Shown: one piece after another, positions 1 to 7,954 of the stretch
Numbering within the stretch: the stretch's first letter is position 1
Layout: each line of letters opens with the position of its first letter
Source of the DNA: Amulumruptor sp947039275
Lineage (GTDB): Bacteria > Bacteroidota > Bacteroidia > Bacteroidales > Muribaculaceae
DNA length: 21,209 bases
NCBI GenBank assembly: GCA_947039275.1
Contig: CAMQYL010000038.1
Coordinates: 1 to 21,209 of the forward strand
Direction of reading: 5' to 3'
Notes under the pieces: generated by a model
Database searches by the model: none
What the model was told of the DNA's origin: nothing
Seen by the model: only the letters and a program-made list of their open reading frames with translations
Position numbers and translations under genes: made by a program

Positions 1-32
1 GTACGTTGTCCGGCCCGGACACCCTACACTTT
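1..32. repeat. Left copy of 32-bp terminal inverted repeat
   Basis: These 32 bases are the exact reverse complement of 21178-21209. The core is a near-palindrome: GTCCGG, one C, then CCGGAC, with partly matching outer flanks. On the minus strand it reads TGTAGGG followed by the hairpin (bases 28 to 7), so it belongs to the same header-plus-hairpin family found elsewhere in this window. It lies 68 bp upstream of the left susC start. The repeat could continue outside the window, which cannot be seen here. Confidence 0.9.
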
Positions 33-69
33 CGCTGTGGGACGCAGACCGACACAATCCAATTAACAT

Positions 70-100
70 CAGTATGTTTTAACCAAGTTTTCAACCAGTT
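70..100 (+). promoter_or_regulatory. Conserved leader upstream of left susC
   Basis: The 30 bases before the start codon resemble those before the right susC. Both contain AGTATGTTTT, then AACCAA, then AACCA-TT directly before ATG. TATGTTTT (73-80) differs from the Bacteroidales -7 consensus TAnnTTTG only at its last base, and no matching -33 TTTG is present. The conservation suggests a shared promoter or a shared translational control site. Which of the two is not decided by the sequence. Confidence 0.4.
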
Positions 101-3100
101 ATGAAAAAGCTATTGCTATTGTTCATGGCAGTCATCGCGCTCGCCGCGGCGGCATCGGCGCAGTCACGCACAGTGACGGGCACCGTCGTCGGTGCCGAGG
201 ATGACGAGCCATTGGTCGGTGCCACCGTCACCCCAGTCGGGGGCGGACAGGCAACCGCCACCAACATCGACGGTCACTTCTCCCTCACCGTCCCCGCCGG
301 GGTCAAGGAACTCAAGGTGACCTACATCGGCATGCACCCCGCCACCGTCCCCGCTACAGACGGCATGACCGTCAAGATGGTCAGCTCAGCCAACCGCCTC
401 GACGAAGTCATGGTGGTCGCCTACGGCACCACAAACCGTTCATCTTACACGGGCTCGGCTGCTGTGGTCGGAGCCGAGCAGATCGGTAACCTTGTGGTCA
501 CGGATGTAACTTCTGCTCTCAACGGAACTGTGGCTGGCGTTCAGCTCCAGAGCTACAACGGTGCCCCTGGCGAAGAGCCAAAGGTGCTTATCCGTGGTGT
601 AGGTTCTATCAACGCTTCTACGAATCCCCTTTATGTGGTGGATGGTATCCCCTATGACGGCGGTATTACCTCCATTAACCCTCAGGACGTGGCATCGATG
701 ACTGTGCTCAAGGATGCCGCTTCGGCAGCCCTCTACGGCGCACGTGGTGCCAACGGTGTGATTCTCATCACCACAAAACGTGGTCAGGCAGGTCCTGCCA
801 AGGTGACTTTTGATGCCCGCTGGGGTGCCAACTCTCGCCAGGTGAGCGATTATGAGACCATTTCCGACATACCTACATACTATCAGCAGTATTACAAGTC
901 GCGTTACAACTATGCTTTTGATGACTCTGGCGATCGTGATTATGCATGGCAGTGGGCTAACCATGGGGACCGCTATTCGGCTGGCATGACCAACCCTAAC
1001 GGCACTGCCAATATATTCGGTTACCAGATGTGGACTATACCGACGGGCGATGTCCTTTTCATGCCTGACGGGTCTCTTAACCCAAATGCGACTCTCGGCT
1101 ACCGTGACGAGGACTATGACTTCTATCTCCAGCCCGATGACTGGAAAAAAGGCACTTACCGCAACGGTTTCCGTCAGGAATACAATCTGGCAGTCAGCGG
1201 AGGCGGTGACCGCTTCAACTATATGGTCAGCGCATCTTATCTGACTGACGACGGTGTGATTGCCGAGTCAAATTACGAACGACTCTCCACACGCGCCACC
1301 GTGGAATACCAGGCAAAATCATGGCTGCGTCTCGGAACGAATCTCTCCTATACTTATGAAAACTCCAATAAGCCTTATGGCCAGACCGAAGACGGCTATT
1401 CGGGCAATGCGTTCTATACCGCCAATTATATGGGTCCGATGTATCCGATGTTTCTCCGCGATGCTGCTGGCAACATCAAATACGATGAGATGTCAGGCCA
1501 TCCTCTATATGACTTCGGTATGAAAGGTCTTGACGGAATGCCGATGTCACGCTCTTTTCTCGGAGGTGCCAATCCTACAGGTACTCTTATCTATGACAAG
1601 CGTGAATACCTGCATGACGTGTTCAACGGCAAGTGGTTCGCCCAGATTACTCCCATCGAGTCGCTCAAGCTGACCGGTTCTATCGGCTACTGGACTGACT
1701 GGATGCGCTACAACAGCCTCGGCAACAACCTCCACGGTCAGATGGCTATGTATGGCGGCAATGTCACTCAGGAGACGGTACGTAACCGTTCTATCAATCT
1801 CCAGGTGCTCGCCAACTATACCAAGACCTTTGCCGATGTCCACAATCTCGATGTCCTCCTCGGTTATGAGAGCTACGACCTCAACATCGCCGACCTGTGG
1901 GGGCAGGGCGAAACCATCTACTCTAATGACAACTATACGCTGAGCAACGTTATCGACAACCTCGAGAACGGCGGTTCTATCGACAAGTATGCCACTCGCG
2001 GTATCTTCGGACGTATTAATTATGATTACGATAACAAGTATTTCGGCAGCGTAAGCTACCGTCGTGACGCCTCTTCTCGCTTTGCCAATGACCACCGCTG
2101 GGGCAATTTCTGGTCAGTAAGCGCGGCGTGGAATATCGCCAAGGAGAAGTTCATGGAACCGTTTGCCGCAGTAGACCTGCTGAAATTCAAGGCTTCTTTC
2201 GGTCAGCAGGGCAACGACAATCTCGCCACATCCACCTCCAACAACTGGTATGCCTGGGCTGACCAATACCAGGCGAGCGGCTCTAACGGACTGTGGTCTG
2301 TCGGTCCGCTCTCCTACAAGGGCAATCCCAACCTGACATGGGAAACCTCAAACAACTTCAATGTAGGTTTTGACTTCAGCTTCTTCAACTCCCGGCTGAT
2401 GGGCTCGCTGGAATACTTCCAGCGTCAGACCCGCGACATGCTATACTACAAGCCCATGGCTCCTTCGCTCGGCTACTCTTCGATGCCTATGAACATCGGA
2501 TCGATGCGCAACAACGGTCTTGAACTTGACCTGACCGGTACGGTGTTCCGCAACAAGGATGTGGAGGTCAGCCTCAACGCCAACCTTACTTACATCAACA
2601 ACAAGGTGCTTTCGCTTGCTCCCGAACTCAACGGCACATGGATCAACGGCTCGCGTATATTCAAGGAAGGCAAGTCGATGTATCAGATATACACGGTCAA
2701 ATACGCCGGTGTTGATCCCGAGAACGGCAACGCTCTCTACTGGGCAAAGCGAGCCGACGGCACAGAGGTCACAACCAGCAACTGGAACCTCGCTCGTAAC
2801 GGAGACGGCGACCAATATGTCGAAAACCGCTGTGAGTCAGGCAATCTGCTGCCTCCCGTGTATGGCGGTTTCGGTGCCAATGTGACTGCCTACGGATTTG
2901 ACTTTGCGATCACCTGCGGTTTCCAGGCAGGCGGCAAGATGGTGGACTACGGCTATCAGACCCTTATGAACGGCGCCGGCACAGACGATGCCGGCATGGC
3001 TCTCCACAAGGATTTGCTCAACGCATGGACGCCCGAGAATCCCAACAGCGACGTGCCTCGCCTGATGTGGGATGGAAACCAGGCCACATACATGACAGCC

Positions 3101-3349
3101 CTCTCCGACCGTTGGCTGATTTCAAGCAACTATTTTTCAATCAACAATATCACAGTGGGTTATACGCTTCCCAAGTCTATCACTGACAAGATGCACCTCG
3201 CCACTCTGCGAGTTTATTTCTCGGGTGACAACCTGTATCTCTGGTCAAAGCGCAAAGGTCTTGATCCCCGTCAGAGCTATACATCCTCCTATGCAGGCTC
3301 TTACTCGGCTATGCGTTGTCTGTCTGGCGGTATAAGACTGGAATTCTAA
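101..3349 (+). CDS. susC: SusC/RagA-family TonB-dependent outer-membrane transporter (left copy)
   Basis: This is the outer-membrane beta-barrel of a SusCD nutrient importer, energised through TonB. The 1082-residue product has a signal peptide (residues 1-20, cleavage after ASA). A carboxypeptidase-regulatory-like domain follows at about 23-95, then the LDEVMVVAYGT segment (100-110). The plug carries the SusC signature LKDAASAALYGARGANG from residue 203. The barrel runs to a C-terminal phenylalanine (RLEF), as expected for BamA-dependent insertion. SusD follows after 19 bp, so the two form an operon. The protein is collinear with the right-end copy, with the N-terminal 110 residues about three quarters identical by eye and without gaps. 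The first ~110 codons strongly favour C in the third position, and codon choice then changes abruptly near base 437. The substrate is unknown; peptides or glycans are both possible. Confidence 0.95.
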   Translation: MKKLLLLFMAVIALAAAASAQSRTVTGTVVGAEDDEPLVGATVTPVGGGQATATNIDGHFSLTVPAGVKELKVTYIGMHPATVPATDGMTVKMVSSANRLDEVMVVAYGTTNRSSYTGSAAVVGAEQIGNLVVTDVTSALNGTVAGVQLQSYNGAPGEEPKVLIRGVGSINASTNPLYVVDGIPYDGGITSINPQDVASMTVLKDAASAALYGARGANGVILITTKRGQAGPAKVTFDARWGANSRQVSDYETISDIPTYYQQYYKSRYNYAFDDSGDRDYAWQWANHGDRYSAGMTNPNGTANIFGYQMWTIPTGDVLFMPDGSLNPNATLGYRDEDYDFYLQPDDWKKGTYRNGFRQEYNLAVSGGGDRFNYMVSASYLTDDGVIAESNYERLSTRATVEYQAKSWLRLGTNLSYTYENSNKPYGQTEDGYSGNAFYTANYMGPMYPMFLRDAAGNIKYDEMSGHPLYDFGMKGLDGMPMSRSFLGGANPTGTLIYDKREYLHDVFNGKWFAQITPIESLKLTGSIGYWTDWMRYNSLGNNLHGQMAMYGGNVTQETVRNRSINLQVLANYTKTFADVHNLDVLLGYESYDLNIADLWGQGETIYSNDNYTLSNVIDNLENGGSIDKYATRGIFGRINYDYDNKYFGSVSYRRDASSRFANDHRWGNFWSVSAAWNIAKEKFMEPFAAVDLLKFKASFGQQGNDNLATSTSNNWYAWADQYQASGSNGLWSVGPLSYKGNPNLTWETSNNFNVGFDFSFFNSRLMGSLEYFQRQTRDMLYYKPMAPSLGYSSMPMNIGSMRNNGLELDLTGTVFRNKDVEVSLNANLTYINNKVLSLAPELNGTWINGSRIFKEGKSMYQIYTVKYAGVDPENGNALYWAKRADGTEVTTSNWNLARNGDGDQYVENRCESGNLLPPVYGGFGANVTAYGFDFAITCGFQAGGKMVDYGYQTLMNGAGTDDAGMALHKDLLNAWTPENPNSDVPRLMWDGNQATYMTALSDRWLISSNYFSINNITVGYTLPKSITDKMHLATLRVYFSGDNLYLWSKRKGLDPRQSYTSSYAGSYSAMRCLSGGIRLEF

Positions 3350-3368
3350 TCCCTATCAGATTTTTCTT

Positions 3369-5060
3369 ATGAAAACAACAAAATATCTTCTTACAGCGAT
3401 GACTGCTGCAGTGCTGGCAGGTTGTAACGACCTTGACACACTGCCGATGGGAGACATGTACACCGATGACCAAAGGAAGGATGTGGTCGAAAACAAGCCT
3501 GCAGCGATAGAGGCACAAATGTCGGCTGTATATGCCAATCTCTACGGCTTCCAGCAGAACATTAGTGACTATCTTGCCGATTTCGGCTATCCTGCCACCA
3601 TTCTCGGACTTGAAAACCGCAGTCAGGATCAGGTCATGGTGGCTATGGCATATGGCTGGTTCGCAGATAATCTGAGGTATTCAGACAACTCTTCGACAAG
3701 CAATTTCACCACGGACAACTGGGGCACTCTCTACAAGACGGTCTATTCGAGCAACAATCTGCTTAAGAGTCTTGAACTCAATACAGAAGACCCCGAACTG
3801 CTCTGCTACATCGCTCAGGCAAAAGCCATGCGTGCATGGGCTTATACCAATCTGGTGCAGCTCTACTGCAAGCCCTACAGTGTCAATCCTCAGGCTCCCG
3901 GTATCCCTGTGGTTACTGAGCTTAATGAAGATTCAGGAGCGACGACAGGCATATCCCGAGGTACTGTTGCCGATGTCTATGCACAGATTATCCGAGATCT
4001 TGACGATGCAGTAGGCTTGCTCACCACCGATGGTGTATATGGCGGCCGTTATGACAAGCGATTCGTGGATCCTGCCGTAGCATATGGTCTGCGTGCCCGT
4101 GCACACCTCCTGATGGGCAACGGCCGTGAGGCAGCCCTTGATGCCGATGCAGCCATGCAGCTCTCGGATGCTTCGGAGGCTCTCGTTGAGGATGTGGAAA
4201 AGCCCGCATTCAACAGTTTTGCACAGCGTGACTTCATGTGGGGCATCCACATTGCTGAAAATGAAGCCCACGGTCTCTATACATTTGCCGGCATGATGGG
4301 TTCGTTGACCTACGGCTACGCATACGCAGGCCAGTGGCGTGTGATCAACAAGCTGCTTTGGGACATGATTCCTGACGATGATGTGCGCAAGTGCTGGTGG
4401 CTCAATCCTTACGACTATAAGCCCAGCCCTATAGCTGGTCGTTACGGAGTGGGCTACTCTGCCCTGGATAATTACATTGTTGACAATTCAATGGTGTCCA
4501 TTGAAGGATATCCTGCAGCTGTGTATCCTGCTTTGGTCGGCATACCTGATTATGGTGTGGTCAAATTCGCTCCCTACCAAGATGAACTCATGAATACCAC
4601 CGGTGCTACCGACATACCTCTGATGCGCTTTGAGGAGATGATTCTCATCAAGGCTGAGGGTCTCGCCATGGAGGACCAGTGGACTGATGCAAAGACTCTC
4701 ATAGAGACCTTCGTCAACGATTACCGCTGGACTGACGCGGCATCCCGCTATACCTGCTCTGCGGCATCAAAAGAAGAGATGCTTGACGAGATCTGGTTCC
4801 AGCGCCGTATAGAGCTTTGGGGCGAAGGCTTCAGCTATTTTGACTGTCTCCGCCTACAGAAGGGCATAGACCGTCGCGGTGGCGGTTTCCCTTCATCAAC
4901 GGTCTATAACATTCCTGCCAATGACAACATCTTCCAGTACATGATTCCTACCCGCGAGCTTGAAGCTAACCCTCTGCTCAAGGGTCAGCAGAACCCTGCC
5001 GGAGTGGTGCATGCCGTGTCTGACGGCGGACAGCCCTATTGGTATAAGGCTCGTCAGTAA
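3369..5060 (+). CDS. susD: SusD/RagB-family outer-membrane lipoprotein (left copy)
   Basis: This is the surface lipoprotein that caps the SusC barrel and captures substrate. The 563-residue product starts with a lipoprotein signal ending in LAGC, making Cys19 the lipidated residue. Family landmarks are the early DLDTLP segment, a TPR-like helical region with AKAMRAWAYTNLVQLY, and the C-terminal block WFQRRIELWGEGFSYFDCLR (around 475-495) typical of SusD/RagB proteins. The C-terminal block is nearly the same in the right-end SusD (RRGGG and VYNIPA are shared). It is the second gene of the susC-susD operon, followed by a strong hairpin at 5084-5117. No carbohydrate-active enzyme follows, so the ligand cannot be inferred from a polysaccharide utilisation locus. 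Confidence 0.95.
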   Translation: MKTTKYLLTAMTAAVLAGCNDLDTLPMGDMYTDDQRKDVVENKPAAIEAQMSAVYANLYGFQQNISDYLADFGYPATILGLENRSQDQVMVAMAYGWFADNLRYSDNSSTSNFTTDNWGTLYKTVYSSNNLLKSLELNTEDPELLCYIAQAKAMRAWAYTNLVQLYCKPYSVNPQAPGIPVVTELNEDSGATTGISRGTVADVYAQIIRDLDDAVGLLTTDGVYGGRYDKRFVDPAVAYGLRARAHLLMGNGREAALDADAAMQLSDASEALVEDVEKPAFNSFAQRDFMWGIHIAENEAHGLYTFAGMMGSLTYGYAYAGQWRVINKLLWDMIPDDDVRKCWWLNPYDYKPSPIAGRYGVGYSALDNYIVDNSMVSIEGYPAAVYPALVGIPDYGVVKFAPYQDELMNTTGATDIPLMRFEEMILIKAEGLAMEDQWTDAKTLIETFVNDYRWTDAASRYTCSAASKEEMLDEIWFQRRIELWGEGFSYFDCLRLQKGIDRRGGGFPSSTVYNIPANDNIFQYMIPTRELEANPLLKGQQNPAGVVHAVSDGGQPYWYKARQ

Positions 5061-5083
5061 AAAGCTGACCATTTCATAACTGA

Positions 5084-5117
5084 AAGCGGCCCTGACGTAT
5101 TATCGTCAGGGCCGCTT
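5084..5117 (+). terminator. 14-bp perfect hairpin after susD (candidate terminator)
   Basis: AAGCGGCCCTGACG (5084-5097) pairs perfectly with 5104-5117 around the 6-base loop TATTAT, 24 bases after the susD stop. There is no clear U-tract, so termination is likely but not textbook. The hairpin after ribF (16148-16181) has the same design: 14-bp stem, AAGCG base and 6-base loop. Confidence 0.65.
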
Positions 5118-5172
5118 CGCTATAATGGGGGGATATGGAGGGTGTTTACTTAACAACGTAAAATCACATGGA

Positions 5173-5251
5173 TGTAGGGACGCGGCGTGCCGCGTCATCG
5201 TACCAGCCGATGTGCATTGCTTTTGATGACGCGGCACGCCGCGTCCCTACA
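5173..5251. repeat. Inverted pair of TGTAGGG-headed hairpin repeats (BIME-like)
   Basis: Two exact 27-bp copies (5173-5199 and 5225-5251) face each other across 25 bp. Each starts with TGTAGGG and continues as a GC-rich palindrome (GACGCGGC, GT, GCCGCGTC), ending in ATC. The GTAG header at the foot of a hairpin, and pairing in inverted orientation, match the layout of REP elements and their BIME pairs. It lies in the 559-bp gap between susD and ilvE, which holds no convincing gene. Confidence 0.8.
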
Positions 5252-5303
5252 AGAATGTAAAGCGTTAAATGGACTTCCTCACATAACCCACGCAGGAGCT
5301 GTG

Positions 5304-5370
5304 CGCCACCTACAGCGACGGAAATAGGTGGCGTGACACATGCCTAATATATGCGACCCCGCTGGGGTCG
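5304..5370. repeat. Two further hairpins in the susD-ilvE gap
   Basis: CGCCACCTA (5304-5312) pairs with TAGGTGGCG (5325-5333) over a 12-base loop. CGACCCC (5354-5360) pairs with GGGGTCG (5364-5370) around GCT. Neither has the TGTAGGG header in the usual place. They look like members of other palindromic repeat classes. The rest of the gap up to the ilvE promoter (about 5371-5508) shows no gene or signal I can support. Confidence 0.55.
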
Positions 5371-5508
5371 ATAGGGTAGCATCTCTGCTTAAGTAAACTA
5401 TTGTGGTATGCCCTACAGGTTGAGGAATCTCCAGTTCGGCAACACCCTCTCTTAATCACGATATCACATAGGTGGCATCTCTTTGCTGTGTGTGGCATTG
5501 AATTATTT

Positions 5509-5540
5509 TTTGGAGTGTCGGAGATTAAATGCTATATTTG
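5509..5540 (+). promoter_or_regulatory. Bacteroidales-type promoter of ilvE
   Basis: TTTG at 5509-5512 is followed after exactly 20 bp by TATATTTG at 5533-5540. Both boxes match the Bacteroidales housekeeping consensus (TTTG, about 19-21 bp, TAnnTTTG). The start of transcription should be near 5545-5547, giving a leader of about 73 bases before the ilvE start codon. Confidence 0.8.
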
Positions 5541-5619
5541 CATAATACTAACAAAAGTGTGCAAAAGCACCAACAATCCGAAATCAATCATAACGATATA
5601 ATTCATAACTGAAAGCATC

Positions 5620-6642
5620 ATGGAGCAGCAGATAGACTGGGCGAATCTCCCATTCGGCTACATCAAGACAGACTACAACGTGCGTTGCTATTATAAAGAC
5701 GGCAAATGGGGCGACATAGAGGTGTCGGATTCCGAAAATCTCAATATCCACATTGCCGCCACTGCCCTCCACTACGGGCAGGAGATATTTGAAGGCATGA
5801 AAGCCTTCAGAGGCAAGGACGGACGGGTGAGAGTGTTTCGCATGGAAGAGAACGCCCGACGCATAGCCAGCTCGGCTCGCGGTCTGCTCATGGAGCCTGT
5901 CCCCGAAGAACTCTTCAAGGAGATGGTCAAGAAGGTCGTGAAGCTCAATGAGCGTTTCATCCCCCCTTATGGCAGCGGAGCGTCGCTCTACATCCGTCCC
6001 CTTGAAATCGGACTGTCGGCACGTGTGGGAGTACAGCCCTCGCAGGAATATCTGTTCATGATACTCGTCACACCTGTAGGACCCTACTTCAAGGGTGGCT
6101 TCAAGCCCACAAATATCTGCATCATGCGCGAGTTTGACCGTGTGGCTCCCAAGGGCACTGGTCGCTACAAGTGCGGCGGCAACTACGCTGCCAGCCTCGT
6201 GGCAGGTGAAAAAGCTCACGAATTGGGCTATTCGGCTGTGCTCTATCTTGATCCCAAGGAAAAGAAACACCTTGACGAGTGCGGTCCTGCCAACTTTTTT
6301 GCCATCAAGGGCGACAAGTACATAACACCGGCATCAGAATCGATACTCCCCTCTGTCACCAACCTCAGCCTGCGCCAATTGGCTAAGGATATGGGGCTGA
6401 CCGTGGAGGAGCGTCACATCCCTGTCGAGGAACTTGCCGAGGTGGACGAGGCAGCTGCCTGTGGCACAGCAGCCGTGGCATCGCCTGTCGCCGAAATAGA
6501 CGACCTTGACAAGGACATCAAATATATCATTGCCAAAGACGGCAAGCCAGGTCCTGTGGTCACCGCTCTCTACAATAAGCTCCGTGGCATCCAACTCGGC
6601 GAGGAAGAGGACATCTATGGCTGGAACACTATCATAGAGTGA
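5620..6642 (+). CDS. ilvE: Branched-chain amino acid aminotransferase
   Basis: This is a class IV PLP-dependent aminotransferase that interconverts Leu, Ile and Val with their 2-oxo acids, using 2-oxoglutarate/glutamate. The 340-residue length suits the long bacterial/eukaryotic-type BCAT form. Visible signatures are YGQEIFEGMKAFRG (about 52-65), the PLP-lysine block YKCGGNYAAS with Lys184, the ECGPANFF segment, and CGTAAVASPV near the C-terminal third, which helps bind the cofactor phosphate. It has its own promoter (5509-5540). The HD-domain gene starts 53 bp downstream on the same strand, with a REP-like hairpin between them. Glutamate made here can be oxidised by GdhA, encoded further along. 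Confidence 0.95.
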   Translation: MEQQIDWANLPFGYIKTDYNVRCYYKDGKWGDIEVSDSENLNIHIAATALHYGQEIFEGMKAFRGKDGRVRVFRMEENARRIASSARGLLMEPVPEELFKEMVKKVVKLNERFIPPYGSGASLYIRPLEIGLSARVGVQPSQEYLFMILVTPVGPYFKGGFKPTNICIMREFDRVAPKGTGRYKCGGNYAASLVAGEKAHELGYSAVLYLDPKEKKHLDECGPANFFAIKGDKYITPASESILPSVTNLSLRQLAKDMGLTVEERHIPVEELAEVDEAAACGTAAVASPVAEIDDLDKDIKYIIAKDGKPGPVVTALYNKLRGIQLGEEEDIYGWNTIIE

Positions 6643-6660
6643 AAGTCAACATCCCACACT

Positions 6661-6686
6661 TGTAGGGACATGCCGCGGCATGTCCG
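6661..6686. repeat. Single TGTAGGG-headed hairpin repeat in the ilvE/HD spacer
   Basis: TGTAGGG is followed by the palindrome GGACATGCCG/CGGCATGTCC, which is perfect over 20 bp and shares its first bases with the header. It ends 9 bases before the start codon of the HD-domain gene, so it occupies the region where a ribosome would bind. The hairpin may cap the ilvE message or lower expression of the next gene. Confidence 0.8.
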
Positions 6687-6695
6687 AACGCGACA

Positions 6696-7256
6696 ATGAC
6701 TGATTACCAGAAAATAATCGACCTATATTATCCCGCAGGGACAGCCTTGCGGGATATTTATTTGCACCATTGCGGGCAGGTAGCCGCCATGGCCCTCGCC
6801 ATAAATGAGTCAAAAGCCTTAGGCTTGGATCCAGAGCAAGTGAAAGCAGCAGCGATGCTACACGACATAGGCATATATGCTTGTGATGCCCCATCCATCG
6901 AATGCCACGGCACTGAACCATACATACGCCACGGCATCATAGGAGCACAGATACTCCGAGAGTGCGGAGCAGACGAGGAGGTGGCACGAGTGGCAGAGCG
7001 CCATACCGGCTCTGGGCTTACAGCGCAAGAGATTGTGGATAGCGGTTTGCCGTTACCGGCTGATGACTACCTGCCCGAAACAGTGCTCGAACGACTGATA
7101 TGTTACGCCGACAAGTTCTTCAGCAAATCCACTATCGCCGCTGCACACCCAAAGTCGATAGAAAAAGTCAGAGCGCAGATGGCACGCTTCGGCGAAGCCT
7201 CCTTAGCTCGTGTCGATGCTTTAGACAAGGAATTCCGATCTCTACCGACTGTTTAG
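6696..7256 (+). CDS. HD-domain (HDIG) phosphohydrolase, substrate unknown
   Basis: The 186-residue protein carries the HD metal-dependent phosphohydrolase pattern: His25, HDIG at 56-59 (His56, Asp57), His79, His103 and Asp139. The spacing is typical of a complete single-domain HD protein. Members of this superfamily cleave phosphate from nucleotides or other small phosphorylated molecules. Nothing here identifies the substrate. It appears to be the second gene of an ilvE operon, as no promoter is visible in the 53-bp spacer. The start at 6696 is used because it is the first ATG of the frame and lies just after the repeat. Confidence 0.85.
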   Translation: MTDYQKIIDLYYPAGTALRDIYLHHCGQVAAMALAINESKALGLDPEQVKAAAMLHDIGIYACDAPSIECHGTEPYIRHGIIGAQILRECGADEEVARVAERHTGSGLTAQEIVDSGLPLPADDYLPETVLERLICYADKFFSKSTIAAAHPKSIEKVRAQMARFGEASLARVDALDKEFRSLPTV

Positions 7257-7273
7257 AGTATCATCATTATCAA

Positions 7274-7547
7274 GTAGCCATGTCGGAGACGTGGCAGCTA
7301 TAGTTAACCCCATGCACGGAGCGACAGCGAACGTACATGGGGTGCATAAGCTTCTGTCAATTCAACCTCGGAGGGGTTGTGACCCATATGCATATGGCAT
7401 CAAGGTGGCCCTCAATAATAGGCGTGGATATGCGGGTGTGCCATTACCTCTCCGAGGTAAGTCGTTTGGAGTGTCCCGATCCCCCATGTACGTTCGCTGT
7501 CGCTCCGTGCATGGGGTTAACCACGGCGGATACGTCTCCGACGTATC
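7274..7547. repeat. Mirror-ordered composite inverted-repeat element
   Basis: Three classes of palindrome are nested symmetrically. The outer pair is 7277-7295 (GCCATGTC GGA GACGTGGC, preceded by GTAG) and 7529-7547 (GATACGTC TCC GACGTATC). The middle pair is a perfect 40-bp inverted repeat, 7303-7342 and 7482-7521. Each of its arms can also fold on itself through CCCCATG and CATGGGG. The inner pair is 7365-7377 and 7446-7458 (ACCTC, TCC, GAGGT), differing at one base. A 14-bp palindrome CCATATGCATATGG sits between. ORFs across it exist only because of the repeat and are not genes. It is a possible non-autonomous element or a nested BIME. Confidence 0.75.
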
Positions 7548-7727
7548 TGACTGCTTGATTATATCTCCGATTATATGATATTGGAGCATACTAAAGGCAA
7601 TTACATGGCTGCATTTTGTCATATATCAATCTATATTTATATGTCAGCATCTTAAAGTGATTATGCTTATAATCAGATGTTTAATTAAATATATATCTTG
7701 ATTTAATCTATATTTTGTTTGTATTTG

Positions 7728-7759
7728 CTTGTGTAGGCGTTGATGGATGCGTAACTTTG
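7728..7759 (+). promoter_or_regulatory. Candidate Bacteroidales promoter for a short transcript
   Basis: TAACTTTG at 7752-7759 matches TAnnTTTG exactly. CTTG at 7728-7731 lies 20 bp upstream as a 3-of-4 match to the -33 TTTG. The same TAACTTTG box serves the predicted gdhA promoter. Transcription would start near 7764-7766 and run to the terminator at 7879-7921. Confidence 0.5.
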
Positions 7760-7863
7760 CAATGTCAGAAACAAAGACACTGACCTCTCGTTTTAGAGAC
7801 GATGTTTTTAGGTTAATGCAAGAAATAAGAATTGGTAAGAAAGATGTGTTTTTAAACTCTTAG
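7747..7863 (+). CDS. Possible very small protein (38 aa), unrecognised
   Basis: An ATG at 7747 opens a 38-codon frame; an in-frame internal ATG at 7762 would give 33 residues. The product includes SRFRDDVFRLMQEIRIGKKD, a charged, amphipathic-looking segment. The stop is 15 bases before an intrinsic terminator, which suits a tiny monocistronic message. Against this, the best promoter (7752-7759) overlaps the start, so the transcript would begin after either ATG. No ribosome binding site is evident. The frame may be incidental to a non-coding RNA. Confidence 0.25.
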   Translation: MRNFAMSETKTLTSRFRDDVFRLMQEIRIGKKDVFLNS

Positions 7864-7921
7864 CCGAATGTAATCGGCAACAGTATGAGCGACGTTGTGA
7901 AACGCCGCTCATACTGTTTTT
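7765..7921 (+). ncRNA. Candidate small RNA of about 157 nt
   Basis: The unit is bounded by an exact TAnnTTTG box upstream and a strong intrinsic terminator downstream. Internal structure includes TCTC-GTTTTA-GAGA (about 7786-7799), GCCGA/TCGGC (7863-7867 with 7874-7878) and the terminator stem. It does not resemble tmRNA, RNase P RNA, SRP RNA or a tRNA by eye. No family name can be given. Confidence 0.45.
7879..7921 (+). terminator. Intrinsic terminator with GNRA loop
   Basis: AACAGTATGAGCG (7879-7891) pairs with 7906-7918. The stem continues after one mismatch with CGTT/AACG, closed by the tetraloop GTGA (GNRA type). A T-run at 7917-7921 follows directly. This is a textbook rho-independent terminator for a + strand transcript. 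Confidence 0.8.
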
Positions 7922-7954
7922 ATACAGAATAATGATATCGCTTTCCTGTGGGCA

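Noticed and set aside
440..964. Minus-strand open frame of 174 codons opposite left susC
   Set aside because: It is antisense within the SusC plug region. The coding signal is entirely on the + strand.
5173..5251. Possible CRISPR repeats among the short palindromes
   Set aside because: The copies are inverted pairs or isolated singles, not a regular direct-repeat array with spacers, and no cas gene is present.
5401..5601. 66-codon + strand frame before ilvE
   Set aside because: It overlaps the strong ilvE promoter and the ilvE leader, and the translation looks random.
5584..6270. Minus-strand open frame of 228 codons opposite ilvE
   Set aside because: It is antisense to a well-supported aminotransferase and has no domain signature or promoter.
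7291..7622. Several overlapping frames (both strands) in the composite repeat
   Set aside because: Their open length comes from the inverted repeat arms, and the products resemble no protein family.
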